From AWTP1-13 sp963840075 (GTDB lineage Bacteria; Pseudomonadota; Alphaproteobacteria; Rhizobiales; Hyphomicrobiaceae): a stretch of DNA of 64,000 nt. The stretch is taken from positions 62,001 to 126,000 of the forward strand of contig CAWIXS010000012.1 in NCBI GenBank assembly GCA_963840075.1, read 5' to 3'. The notes under the pieces were generated by a model. The model was not told where the DNA came from. It ran no database searches and saw only the letters and a program-made list of their open reading frames with translations. Position numbers and translations under genes: made by a program. Shown one piece after another: positions 45,679-54,114 of this stretch (positions are counted from its first letter, which is position 1; the number at the start of each line of letters is the position of its first letter).

Positions 45679-46234
45679 GTGCACGAATCGCATGCTGGCC
45701 TGGCGTACCCATCAACATTCTACGCTCCCGCCGCTCCGAGCCGATCAGGAGAGGAAAGTATCATCCTGCGGAGGACAGAGACGTCAAAGCGCTGGCTTTG
45801 CGGCATGGTTACGAGTCGGGATGTCGCATTCGAGACTGCTGGCAAGCCCGAAGAGGTCCCGTGGTATGCCAGCCCGCAGATCGCAAGCTCGCTTGGGCTG
45901 ATACGCAACCAGCGCTCAGGCTCGTGGGAAGCTCCAATACCACAAGGTAGTGCGGGACGATCGAGAATGTGTCGGAGATCGTCGTAGTTTTTTATCGGCA
46001 GGGCGAGCTTCACCTCGATGACCTGCAGCGTCAGCGACACCGCCTCGATGCGCGCCGACGGCGGCGCCACCAGGTTGAGCTGCCCTGGCGCGCGGCTGGG
46101 CCGGCTCGCTCAGACGAATATCGAGCCGCCGCGGCAGGCGGTTGAAGAAGATGAGGTCCGCCTCGTCGTCGGCGACTGCCGCCGTGGCTCCCTCCGCGCC
46201 CGTCGAGCGCCGAGCGCCGACCTGCCAGGTAAGC
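45679..46234. other. unassigned stretch with decayed reading frames
   Basis: On the minus strand, 45720-46070 is open and reads SARIEAVSLTLQVIEVKLAL and PIKNYDDLRHILDRPALP; a second frame just upstream (46090-46200) reads DEADLIFFNRLPRRLDIRLS. They may be two parts of one frameshifted gene that I cannot identify. Base composition at 45690-45990 is less GC-rich than the neighbours. No RNA gene is seen. Confidence 0.4.
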
Positions 46235-47554
46235 TCACGCCTCCCCGCGCGCCTTGTCGCCGAGCGCGGGCAGCCCGACGCGCCAGGCCCGCATCACATA
46301 GAAAATCACGCCGAGGCTCAGCACGCCGAGCAGGGCGAACAGGGTCGCGAGGCCGACCCCGAGGGCCTGCAGCCCGGCGATCAGCGCGCCCGCCGCCACC
46401 ATGTAGGCGGCGTTGATGACATTGACGGCGGCAATCACCCGGGCGCGGGCGTCCTGCGGCGCCCAGATCTGCACGGCGGCGAAGGCGGGCACAATGAACA
46501 GTCCCCCGGCGACCGCGAGCCCGCACAGCGAGGCGAGCAGCGCAAGCCCGCTGGCCGATCCGAGCACGGCGAGCGGCCCCACGCTCGCCGCGGGCGGCGG
46601 CGGCAGCAGACCCGCGAGCCCTGCAACGGCGAGCGAGAAGACGCCGATCAGCCCGGCGCCCAGCGGCACCAGCGTCAGGTTCGGCTTGCCGTGGCTCGCC
46701 TGCGCCGCCAGCACCGATCCCGCCGCGATGCCCACCACGAAGGTGGCGAGGCAGAGTATCACGACGTCCTCGTTGCCGCCGATGTAGCCCTTCACCAGCG
46801 GCGGCAGCAGCGCGAGCGCCACCGAGCCTACCACCCAGAACCAGGAGACGATGGCGGCCCCGCTCCACAGCCGCGGGTCGCGGCGCAGCTCGCGCACCAG
46901 GGCGATGGTGGAGGTCCACGGGTTGGAGGTGATGGCAAGGCCTGGCGCCGCCGGGCCCGCCGCCGGGATCCCGCGCGCAAAGGTCCACGAGACAACGGCG
47001 AGCGCCAGGATGATGCCGACCACGAGCTCGGGGCTCTTGGCCGTCTTGACGGCGATGCCGCCGGCGATGGTGCCGATCAGGATCGCCAGAAAGGTTGCGC
47101 CCTCCACCAGGGCGTTGCCCGCGGGCAGCTCCGCAGTCTCGAGCTTCTCCGGCAGGATGCCGTATTTCACCGGGCCGAACAGCGCCGCCATGATTCCGAA
47201 CAGCGCCAGCGTCACAAACAGAATCTCCACCGAATGCAGGACGAAGCCGACGGCCGCCAGCGCGGCCACGGGAATCTCGGCGAGCTTGATGCGCGCCGCC
47301 ACGTAGCTCTTGTCGAATCGGTCGGCCAGCTCGCCACCCAGCGCCGAGAGGATGAAAAACGGCGCGATGAACACCACCGTGGCCAGCGCCACCAGCATGT
47401 TGCCGCGGTCGCCGAAGGCGGAGCCGGCGCTGCCGAGCCCGAACAGGATCAGCATGCCCAGCGCATTCTTGAGGAAATTGTCGTTGAGCGCGGAGCAGAA
47501 CTGGCACCAGAACAACGGCGCGAACCGCCGCGATGTCATGAGGTCCTTGTACAT
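46235..47554 (-). CDS. MFS transporter, LplT-like (lysophospholipid transporter family)
   Basis: 439 residues with twelve membrane helices. LFWCQFCSALNDNFLKNALG is the typical N-terminus of LplT and of the MFS part of fused acyltransferase/acyl-ACP synthetases; LADRFDKSYVAARIKLAEIP and GPVKYGILPEKLETAELPAG are family signatures. LplT flips lysophosphatidylethanolamine inward for reacylation. The usual fused or adjacent acyltransferase is absent, so this is either a stand-alone LplT or a fusion cut after the transporter. Substrate is inferred from family only. Confidence 0.82.
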   Translation of the reverse strand: MYKDLMTSRRFAPLFWCQFCSALNDNFLKNALGMLILFGLGSAGSAFGDRGNMLVALATVVFIAPFFILSALGGELADRFDKSYVAARIKLAEIPVAALAAVGFVLHSVEILFVTLALFGIMAALFGPVKYGILPEKLETAELPAGNALVEGATFLAILIGTIAGGIAVKTAKSPELVVGIILALAVVSWTFARGIPAAGPAAPGLAITSNPWTSTIALVRELRRDPRLWSGAAIVSWFWVVGSVALALLPPLVKGYIGGNEDVVILCLATFVVGIAAGSVLAAQASHGKPNLTLVPLGAGLIGVFSLAVAGLAGLLPPPPAASVGPLAVLGSASGLALLASLCGLAVAGGLFIVPAFAAVQIWAPQDARARVIAAVNVINAAYMVAAGALIAGLQALGVGLATLFALLGVLSLGVIFYVMRAWRVGLPALGDKARGEA

Positions 47555-47788
47555 GAGCCTCCCTCCGGCCTGCCGCGGCTCGCGCCCTGCGTGTGTTGCG
47601 CCGCACTCGGGCGCCGCGGCGCAGCGTCCAGCACAATGATGGCCGACTTGGTGAGGGAGCGAAAGCCGCCGCCGGCGAAAATGCCTTGAACAATCCCTCG
47701 CATCGGCACAGATAGCTGAAACAGCATCGGGTTAGCGACCGCGGCCCGGCGCCAGGCAACCCATGCTGCTTCGAGCCCCCATCCACCG

Positions 47789-48019
47789 ATGTCACCCATG
47801 CCCCTTGGAACGTCCGCTGCAACCAGAATCCGCCTCAACGGCGCGCCGGTCGAGACCGAGGCGCGCACGCTGGCCGAGCTGGTGGCCGGCGAGGGGCACG
47901 CCGAGGCGGCCGTGGCGACGGCCGTCAACGGCGACTTCGTGCCGCGCCAGGAGCGCGCTGCAACCCTGCTCGCCGAAGGCGACCGGGTCGAGATCGTAGC
48001 CCCGCGCCAGGGCGGCTGA
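47789..48019 (+). CDS. thiS: sulfur carrier protein ThiS
   Basis: 76-residue ubiquitin-like carrier; IRLNGAPVETEARTLAELVA and GDRVEIVAPRQGG end in the Gly-Gly that is thiocarboxylated before sulfur transfer to the thiazole. Start may be ATG 47789 or 47801. First gene of thiS-thiG-thiE. No TPP riboswitch motif (CUGAGA..) is visible in the 170 bp upstream. thiC, thiO and thiF are not in the window. Confidence 0.9.
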   Translation: MSPMPLGTSAATRIRLNGAPVETEARTLAELVAGEGHAEAAVATAVNGDFVPRQERAATLLAEGDRVEIVAPRQGG

Positions 48020-48032
48020 TAAAATTGCCCGC

Positions 48033-48866
48033 ATGATTGCAAGCGTCACTGCAGCAAAGCCCCGATCGGCCGCCATCGGCCCGTTTTCGCCCTACGGCGT
48101 GGCGGTGCCCTCGCGCCTGCTGCTCGGCACCGCGCGCTTTCCCTCGCCGCAGGTGATGAGCGACGCGGTCAGGGCCTCGGGCGCGGCCATCGTCACCGTG
48201 TCGCTGCGCCGCGAGACCGCGCGCGGCGCCTCCGGCCAGCGCTTCTTCGACCTGATCAGGGAGCTGGGCGTACGCGTGCTGCCCAACACCGCGGGCTGCC
48301 GCACGCCGAAGGAGGCGATCGCCACCGCCCGCATGGCGCGCGAGCTGTTCGCCACCAGCTGGGTCAAGCTCGAGGTGGTCGGCAACGAGGATACGCTGCA
48401 GCCGGATCTTTTCGGTCTCGTCGAGGCCGCCGCCGTCCTCACCAAGGACGGCTTCGAGGTGTTCCCCTACACCACCGAGGACCTGATCGCCGCCGAGCGG
48501 CTGCTCATCGCCGGCTGCCGCGTGCTGATGCCCTGGGGCGCGCCGATCGGGACCGGCAGGGGCCTCGCCAACCGCTACGCGCTGCAGAGCCTGCGCCGCT
48601 ACTTCCCGGACGTGCCGCTGGTGATCGACGCCGGCATCGGCGCACCCTCGCACGCCGCCGAGGCGATGGAGCTCGGCTACGACGCCGTGCTCCTGAATAC
48701 GGCGGTGGCGACCGCCGCCGACCCGGTGCGCATGGCGCGCGCATTCGCCGGCGCCATCGAGGCCGGGCGCCTCGGCTGGGAGGCGGGCATGATGGCGACG
48801 CGCGACATGGCGGTGCCTTCCACCCCGGTCGCCGGCACGCCGTTCTTCGATCTGGGCGGGTCCTGA
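48033..48866 (+). CDS. thiG: thiazole synthase
   Basis: Builds the thiazole phosphate of thiamine from deoxyxylulose phosphate, dehydroglycine and ThiS-thiocarboxylate. 277 residues. LLLGTARFPSPQVMSDAVRA opens the barrel; SWVKLEVVGNEDTLQPD contains the Schiff-base Lys; MPWGAPIGTGRGL and DAVLLNTAVATAADPVRMAR bind phosphate. An N-terminal extension of about 25 residues precedes the core. It lies 13 bp after thiS and 2 bp before thiE. Confidence 0.95.
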   Translation: MIASVTAAKPRSAAIGPFSPYGVAVPSRLLLGTARFPSPQVMSDAVRASGAAIVTVSLRRETARGASGQRFFDLIRELGVRVLPNTAGCRTPKEAIATARMARELFATSWVKLEVVGNEDTLQPDLFGLVEAAAVLTKDGFEVFPYTTEDLIAAERLLIAGCRVLMPWGAPIGTGRGLANRYALQSLRRYFPDVPLVIDAGIGAPSHAAEAMELGYDAVLLNTAVATAADPVRMARAFAGAIEAGRLGWEAGMMATRDMAVPSTPVAGTPFFDLGGS

Positions 48867-48868
48867 CG

Positions 48869-49498
48869 ATGCGAACTCTGATCAGGCTCGAGGGCCTCGA
48901 CGTCTTCTATCCGATCGTTCCGGACGCGGCGTGGCTCGCGCGCCTCCTGCCGCTGGGCATCAGGACCGTCCAGCTCAGGGTCAAGGATGCGCCGCCGGAC
49001 GTGACTGCCCGCGAGATCGCGGCGGCGCTCGACGCCTGCCGGCGCCACGGCTGCCAGCTCATCGTCAACGACTACTGGCGCGAGGCGCTCGCCGCCGGCG
49101 CCGACTTCGTGCATCTGGGCCAGGAGGACCTCGCCGCCGCCGACGTTGCGGCGCTGCAGGCGAAGGGCGTGCGCCTCGGCATCAGCACCCACAGCCCCGA
49201 GGAGCTGGAGACCGCGCTGGCGGCGCGCCCGGCCTACGTGGCGCTGGGCCCGATCTACGAGACCAGGCTCAAGGTCATGAAATGGGCGCCGCAGGGGCTC
49301 GACCGCATCGCCGAGTGGCGCCGCCGCATCGGTGGCCTGCCGCTCGTCGCCATCGGCGGCCTCACCCCCGAGCGCGCCGACGCCGTGCTTGCGGCGGGCG
49401 CCGACAGCCTCGCCGTCGTCACCGACTTCATCACCCACCCCGACCCCGAGGCCCGGGTGCGCCACTGGCTCACCCACACCGCCCGCTACGGCTTCTGA
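48869..49498 (+). CDS. thiE: thiamine-phosphate synthase
   Basis: Joins hydroxymethylpyrimidine pyrophosphate with thiazole phosphate. 209-residue TIM barrel: TVQLRVKDAPPDVTAREIAA, LIVNDYWREALAAGADFVHL, GQEDLAAADV, STHSPEELETAL, YVALGPIYETRLKVM and VAIGGLTPERADAVLAAGAD are the standard motifs, with Lys and Asp residues for pyrophosphate and magnesium. Last gene of the thi operon. Confidence 0.95.
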   Translation: MRTLIRLEGLDVFYPIVPDAAWLARLLPLGIRTVQLRVKDAPPDVTAREIAAALDACRRHGCQLIVNDYWREALAAGADFVHLGQEDLAAADVAALQAKGVRLGISTHSPEELETALAARPAYVALGPIYETRLKVMKWAPQGLDRIAEWRRRIGGLPLVAIGGLTPERADAVLAAGADSLAVVTDFITHPDPEARVRHWLTHTARYGF

Positions 49499-49580
49499 CC
49501 GGCCCCACCCGGATCGTCTGAGCACAGCGCACGGTCTCTCCGAACGTCTCCGCCGACCCTTCCGGTTGCGCCGGCGGATT

Positions 49581-49616
49581 CCCCTCCCCCTTGCGGGGAG
49601 GGGTTAGGGGTGGGGG
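49581..49616. repeat. REP element of the CCCCTCCCCCTTGCGGGGAGGGG type
   Basis: Hairpin CCCCTCCCC-CTTG-CGGGGAGGGG followed by TTAGGGGTGGGGG. Near-identical copies lie at 52086-52122 (inside the portal N-terminus) and 59315-59350 (inside the g10 homologue). This family is common in proteobacterial genomes. Confidence 0.85.
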
Positions 49617-49831
49617 TACAAGGGCACTGCCCCGTCAACGCGGTGCCCCGATGCACGCGAGAAGCGCGATCGGGGCGATACGTTCCATTAAGCATATGTG
49701 ACGAGAACCCTGCGCCCTTCCTCCCGGTCTTCCGGGCCATGGTACAATAGTAATACCAAAGCATATCTCAGAACATATTCCCATCTTTTAGAATTTATTG
49801 AGCATGGCGTCCCGCATTGCAAAGTATTGGA

Positions 49832-49860
49832 TTGACATGGTGACGCTGGTTTGCTATCGT
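49832..49860 (+). promoter_or_regulatory. candidate sigma-70-type promoter before the GTA cluster
   Basis: TTGACA at 49832-49837, a 17-bp spacer, then TATCGT at 49855-49860, within a locally AT-rich segment about 110 bp before the small terminase. Only the pattern supports it. No CtrA-type TTAA-N7-TTAA site is visible. Confidence 0.4.
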
Positions 49861-49972
49861 TCTGCTATCATCACCACAGTCACGCCGATGCCCTCCGGCG
49901 AGGTCCGGCCTCACCGCCCGCCGGCGCCAACGGCCGGCGCCGCCGGCGCACCAGCCGAGCCAATCCGAGCCA

Positions 49973-50569
49973 ATGCCCGTGTACTCCTCCAAGCTCAGCC
50001 CCGAGCAGTGGGCCGAGGCGCGCCGCCTCTACGCCGCCGGCCAGAGCTGCGCTGCCATAGCCAGGAGGTTCGGCCTTGCCGCCGACACCGTGCGCAAGCG
50101 GGCCAGCAAGGAGGCCTGGCTCGCGTCGTCGGCGACGGCATCGGCTCTCGCCTCCGCCGGCGGCAAGCGGGCGCGGGCCGCCGGCCGGCCGTCGGCAGCC
50201 ACCGCCGGCATCCGTGCGGAGCTGGCGTGGCGCCTCCTCAGCGTGATCGCGGTCCAAATCAGGATGAAGGAGCTCTACATGCACAAGCAGCTGGAAGCCT
50301 ACCAGAGAAGCGACGCCGGCATCGAGCCGCCGGTGACCGCCAGGGATCAGCACGCCGACTTCGCCGCGCTGATCGAGAGCATCAAGCAAGTGACGGAGAT
50401 CGACTCTGAGCCCGCAGCCACCGCCGACGGGAGGGGACCAACCGCAAACGCCGAGCTTACCCGGCTCAGCCCCGACATCGACCCCGACGGCCTTGCCGCG
50501 GCATCCGAGAAGGACGCTTTCCGCCGAGACATTGCGGAGCGCCTTGAGAAGCTGTTTCCGAAGCCCTGA
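49973..50569 (+). CDS. GTA-type small terminase subunit (g1-like)
   Basis: 198 residues. The N-terminal helix-turn-helix (SPEQWAEARRLYAAGQSCAA, IARRFGLAADTVRKRASKEA) should bind DNA for packaging initiation, as in phage small terminases and RcGTA g1; a long helical middle and acidic C-terminus (EKDAFRRDIAERLEKLFPKP) follow. It overlaps the large subunit by about 77 bp. Its sequence is intact. Confidence 0.78.
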   Translation: MPVYSSKLSPEQWAEARRLYAAGQSCAAIARRFGLAADTVRKRASKEAWLASSATASALASAGGKRARAAGRPSAATAGIRAELAWRLLSVIAVQIRMKELYMHKQLEAYQRSDAGIEPPVTARDQHADFAALIESIKQVTEIDSEPAATADGRGPTANAELTRLSPDIDPDGLAAASEKDAFRRDIAERLEKLFPKP

Positions 50570-51863
50570 TGGTCCGGCCCTTCTCGCCGAGCATGTCACC
50601 CCCGAGCAGTGGGAAGCGATCGTCCACGACTGGGCGATCAACGCCCGCGACGACCAGCTCGCCCCCGTCCTCGCCAAGGGCGGCGGGCGCTGGCACACGT
50701 GGCTCCTGCTCGGCGGGCGCGGCTCGGGCAAGACCCGCGCCGGCGCCGAATGGGTGCGCGCCCAGGTCAAGGGCGAGCCGCCGCTGGCCGACCGCCGCTC
50801 GCACCGCATCGCCCTCGTCGGCGACACCATCGCCCAGGTCCGCAGTGTCATGATCGAAGGCGTCTCCGGCCTCTACGCGATCTATCCGCCGCAGGAGCGT
50901 CCCAAGCTGGAGGCTTCCAAGAACCAGCTGGTCTGGGCCAACGGCAGCATCGCCCAGCTGTTCGCGGCCGACGACCCCGACAGCCTGCGCGGCCCCCAGT
51001 TCGACGCCGCCTGGTGCGACGAGCTCTGCAAGTGGCGCCAGCCCGACTACGCCTGGGACACCCTGCAGTTCGCCCTCCGCCTCGGGCGCTGGCCGCAGTG
51101 CGTCGTCACCACCACGCCGCGCGCCATCCCGCTCCTGAAGAAGATCATGGACGACCCCGCCACCGCCACCACACGCTCGCGCACGGCAGACAACGAGGCC
51201 TTCCTGGCGCCCTCGTTCCTGGCCGAGATGCAGCGCCGCTACGGCGGCACCCCGCTCGGCCTGCAGGAGCTCGACGGCGAGATCGTCGAGGAGCGCCTCA
51301 CCGGCCTGTGGAAGCGCGCCTGGCTCGACCAGAGCCGCCTCGCCGTCCGCCCCGAGCTCGTTCGCATCGTCGTCGCCGTCGACCCGCCGGTGACGGCGAC
51401 GGCGGGGTCCGACAGCTGCGGCATCATCGTCGCCGGCCTCGGCGCCGATAAGTGCGGCTACGTCATCGGCGACCGCACCATCCAGGGCCGCGACCCCGCC
51501 ACCTGGGCCAAGGCCGCGGTCGCCGCCTATCACGACTACGAGGCCGACGCCATCGTCGTGGAGACCAACCAGGGCGGCGACCTCCTGGTGCAGACCTTCA
51601 AGGGCATCGACGCCCGCGTCCCCGTCAAGAAGGTCTACGCCAGCCGCGGCAAGTACGTCCGCGCCGAGCCCGTCTCGACCCTCTACAGCGAGGGCCGTGT
51701 CGCCCACGTCGGCACCTTCCCTGAGCTGGAGCGCCAGATGTGCGACTTCGCCGCCGACGGCCTCTCCCAGGGCAAGAGCCCCGACCGTCTCGACGCCCTC
51801 GTCTGGGCCATCACCGAGCTGATGCTGGTCGACCACCGCCGCCCCGGCATCCGTCCGCTGTAG
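50493..51863 (+). CDS. GTA-type large terminase subunit (g2-like)
   Basis: Packaging ATPase and nuclease. 456 residues from TTG 50493; no ATG is available early in frame. Walker A is LLLGGRGSGKTRAGAEWVR, Walker B FDAAWCDELCKW, then TTTPRAIPLLKKIM (motif III). The nuclease domain has VAVDPPVTATAGSDSCGII, VETNQGGDLL and DRLDALVWAITEL, three acidic clusters for metal binding. Complete and undamaged. It is followed at 3 bp by a REP palindrome. Confidence 0.92.
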   Translation: MPRHPRRTLSAETLRSALRSCFRSPDGPALLAEHVTPEQWEAIVHDWAINARDDQLAPVLAKGGGRWHTWLLLGGRGSGKTRAGAEWVRAQVKGEPPLADRRSHRIALVGDTIAQVRSVMIEGVSGLYAIYPPQERPKLEASKNQLVWANGSIAQLFAADDPDSLRGPQFDAAWCDELCKWRQPDYAWDTLQFALRLGRWPQCVVTTTPRAIPLLKKIMDDPATATTRSRTADNEAFLAPSFLAEMQRRYGGTPLGLQELDGEIVEERLTGLWKRAWLDQSRLAVRPELVRIVVAVDPPVTATAGSDSCGIIVAGLGADKCGYVIGDRTIQGRDPATWAKAAVAAYHDYEADAIVVETNQGGDLLVQTFKGIDARVPVKKVYASRGKYVRAEPVSTLYSEGRVAHVGTFPELERQMCDFAADGLSQGKSPDRLDALVWAITELMLVDHRRPGIRPL

Positions 51864-51865
51864 TT

Positions 51866-51907
51866 GTCATCCCGGAATTTCGCGAACGCGAAATCTCCGG
51901 GACCCAG
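51866..51907. repeat. REP-type palindrome (GTCATCCCGGA family)
   Basis: Second copy of the hairpin at 26365-26407: GTCATCCCGGAATTTCGCG, AAC, then CGCGAAATCTCCGGGACCCAG. It lies directly after the large terminase stop. Confidence 0.85.
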
Positions 51908-52085
51908 AAACGTAGAGTGAAATAAGGCGTTAGCCGCATTGCACCGATGCACCCTCGGAATCGGTGCAATACGGCCTATCGGCCTATTGCACGCTACGTT
52001 CCTCTACCTTCGCGAAAGCCACACACATGATGAACTGGCTCGCCCGCTTCATGCCGCGCCGCTTGCCACGAGCGCCGCTGGGATT

Positions 52086-52122
52086 CCCCTCCCCCTTGCG
52101 GGGAGGGGCTAGGGGTGGGGGG
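52086..52122. repeat. REP element inside the portal N-terminus
   Basis: CCCCTCCCC-CTTG-CGGGGAGGGG followed by CTAGGGGTGGGGGG, almost identical to 49581-49616, including the preceding GGATT. It separates the first 20 portal residues from the rest. Confidence 0.88.
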
Positions 52123-53149
52123 TCATCCCACGCCTCTGGGAAGGGCAGGTGAGGTCGCCTTCCGCCCCCGCCACCAAATCCACCCTCGCCGGCCCGTGCT
52201 TCGCCTTCGACCGTCTCGGCTCGCCCGGCCTGGGCGCCGCGCGACTACGCCGCCTTCGCCCGCGAAGGCTTCATGCAGAACGCCGTCCTCTACCGCTCGG
52301 TGCGCATGATCGCCGAGGCCGCCGCCAGCGTGCCCCTGCTGCTCTATCAGGGCCCCGAGGAACTCGCCGAGCATCCCCTCCTCGATCTCCTCGCCCGCCC
52401 CAACCCCGCCTCCAGCGCGCCGGACCTGCTCGAGGCCTGCTACGGCTTCCTCCTGGTCTCCGGCAACGCCTGGCTCGAAGCCGTCGCCGTCGGCGGCGCC
52501 GTCCGCGAGCTCCACACGCTTCGCCCCGACCGCATCAAGGTGGTGCCTGGCCCCGACGGCTGGCCCGAGGCCTTCGACTACACCGCCGCCGGCCGCACCG
52601 TCCGCATCGCCGGCGAGGCGGTGCCCGGCGTGCGCCGCGTGCTGCACATCAAGCTGTTCCACCCCTTGAGCGACCACTACGGCCTCTCCCCCATCGAGGC
52701 CGCCGCCTCGGCGATCGACATCCACAACACCGCCTCGCGCTGGAACAAGGCCCTCCTCGACAACTCCGCCCGTCCCTCCGGGCGCGCTGGTCTACACCGC
52801 CCGCGACGGCAACCTCACCATGGAGCAGTACGACCGCCTCAAGGCCGAGCTGGAGCAGGGCTTCCAGGGCGCGGCCCGCGCCGGCCGCCCGCTCTTGCTC
52901 GAAGGCGGCCTCGACTGGAAGTCCATGTCGCTCACGCCGAAGGACATGGACTTCATCGAGGCCAAGCACGTCGCCGCCCGCGAGATCGCCCTCGCGCTGG
53001 GCGTCCCGCCCATGCTGCTCGGCATCCCCGGTGACAATACGTACTCCAACTACCAGGAGGCCACCCGCTCCTTCTGGCGCTCCACGGTCCTGCCCCTCGT
53101 CAACCGCACCGCCAAGTCCCTCTCGCTCTGGCTGGCGCCCGCGTACGCC

Positions 53150-53176
53150 GGGGTCAGACCCGGCGGGTCTGACCCC
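53150..53176. repeat. 27-bp palindromic element in frame in the portal gene
   Basis: Arms GGGGTCAGACCC and GGGTCTGACCCC around GGC. Exactly nine codons, read GVRPGGSDP, between LAPAYA and the conserved LDLRPDLDAIEAL. Confidence 0.9.
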
Positions 53177-53325
53177 GCGGCACCACCCCTCGACCTGCGC
53201 CCCGATCTCGACGCCATCGAAGCCCTGAGCACGGAGCGCGAGGCCCTGTGGGCCCGCATCGACGCCGCCACCTTCCTCACCCCCGACGAGAAGCGCGCCG
53301 CGGTGGGCTACGGCCCGCAAACGTA

Positions 53326-53431
53326 GGGGTCAGACCCTGCGGGTCTGACCCCAGGTGAATGGGGAGTGGGGAATGGGGAGTAGGCCGCCGCCCGTTCAGC
53401 CCCACTCCCCACTCCCCATTCCCCGTTCTCC
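53326..53431. repeat. portal-protease spacer: short palindrome plus long inverted repeat
   Basis: 53326-53352 is a second 27-bp palindrome (centre TGC) fused to the portal stop (TAGGGG). Then GAATGGGGAGTGGGGAATGG and CCACTCCCCACTCCCCATTC form the arms of a long hairpin at 53357-53431, with GCCGCCGCCCG between. Confidence 0.85.
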
Positions 53432-53451
53432 TTTTTCGACCGGTAGAGACA

Positions 53452-53985
53452 ATGCACGACCGCGAGCTCAAATTCACCCCCCTCGACCTGAAGCGCGTCG
53501 AGCCCGACGGCACCTTCTCCGGCTACGCCAGCCTCTTCAATGCGGAGGACATGGGCCGCGACATCGTCCTCCCCGGCGCCTTCCGCGACAGCCTGAGGCA
53601 GCGCGGCGCTGCCGGCATCAGGATGCTCTACCAGCACAAGCCCGACGAGCCGATCGGCGTCTGGGAGAGCCTCGCCGAGGACGCCCGCGGCCTCCTCGCC
53701 CACGGCCGCCTGATGCTCGCCGTCGCCCGCGCCCGCGAGGTCCTCGCCCTGATGCGCGCCGGCGCGCTCGACGGCCTCTCCATCGGCTTCCGCACCGTCA
53801 CCGGCCAGCGCGACGCCAAGACCGGCATCCGCCGCCTCGCCAGGATCGACCTCTGGGAGATCTCCATCGTCACCTTCCCCCTCCTCCCCGACGCCCGCGT
53901 CGCCCACGTCAAGTCGGACGCAGACCTCCGCCTCCTCGCCACCATCACCGCCGCCACGCACCGGCTACGTTCCGCGAGCGGGTGA
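53452..53985 (+). CDS. GTA-type prohead protease (g4-like)
   Basis: HK97-type serine protease that trims the capsid protein. 177 residues from ATG 53452. FSGYASLFNAEDMGRDIVLP, MLYQHKPDEPIGVWESLAED (catalytic His) and ALDGLSIGFRTVTGQRDAKT (catalytic Ser) are the family motifs; DLWEISIVTFPLLPDARV follows. Intact. No Shine-Dalgarno sequence is evident apart from GGTAGAGAC. Confidence 0.9.
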   Translation: MHDRELKFTPLDLKRVEPDGTFSGYASLFNAEDMGRDIVLPGAFRDSLRQRGAAGIRMLYQHKPDEPIGVWESLAEDARGLLAHGRLMLAVARAREVLALMRAGALDGLSIGFRTVTGQRDAKTGIRRLARIDLWEISIVTFPLLPDARVAHVKSDADLRLLATITAATHRLRSASG

Positions 53986-53989
53986 AACC

Positions 53990-54071
53990 GCGAATGGCGA
54001 ATGGGGAGTGGCGAATGGGTTCCCCGCCATTGGCGATTGGCCATTTCGCCATTCGCCATTCGCCATTCGCC
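53990..54071. repeat. protease-capsid spacer inverted repeat
   Basis: Left arm from GCGAATGGCGAATGGGGAGT and GGCGAATGGG; right arm GCCATTGGCGATTGGCCATT then TCGCCATTCGCCATTCGCC. Followed at 54078 by CACCACTCACCGTCTCACC. Same words as the parA-parB repeat. Confidence 0.8.
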
Positions 54072-54114
54072 TCTTGTCACCACTCACCGTCTCACCCGAG
54101 CAAAGGAATCCCGC

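Larger units (their letters stand above)
49499..49972. other. intergenic region upstream of the GTA-type cluster
   Basis: Holds one REP element (49581-49616) and, from about 49690 to 49870, an AT-rich stretch that is unlike the rest of the window and contains a promoter-like pair. No gene or RNA is recognised. Confidence 0.6.
52027..53326 (+). pseudogene. GTA-type portal protein (g3-like), disrupted
   Basis: HK97-type portal, the ring through which DNA enters the head. The family N-terminus MMNWLARFMPRRLPRA (52027) runs into a REP element at 52086, which ends the frame. Homology resumes as TKSTLAGPCFAFDRLGSPG in one frame, shifts near 52235 to APRDYAAFAREGFMQNAVLY, shifts again near 52780 to ALVYTARDGNLTMEQYDRLK, and continues to YGPQT. 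At 53150-53176 a 27-bp palindrome is inserted in frame, read GVRPGGSDP. With three breaks the gene should not make a portal unless the indels are sequencing errors; the REP insertion cannot be explained as error. Confidence 0.85.

Noticed and set aside
47555..47788. Possible TPP riboswitch before thiS
   Set aside because: The conserved CUGAGA and the second helix core are not present.
52700..52830. Programmed ribosomal frameshift in the portal gene
   Set aside because: No slippery heptamer is evident and other breaks occur in the same gene; random indel or sequencing error is simpler.
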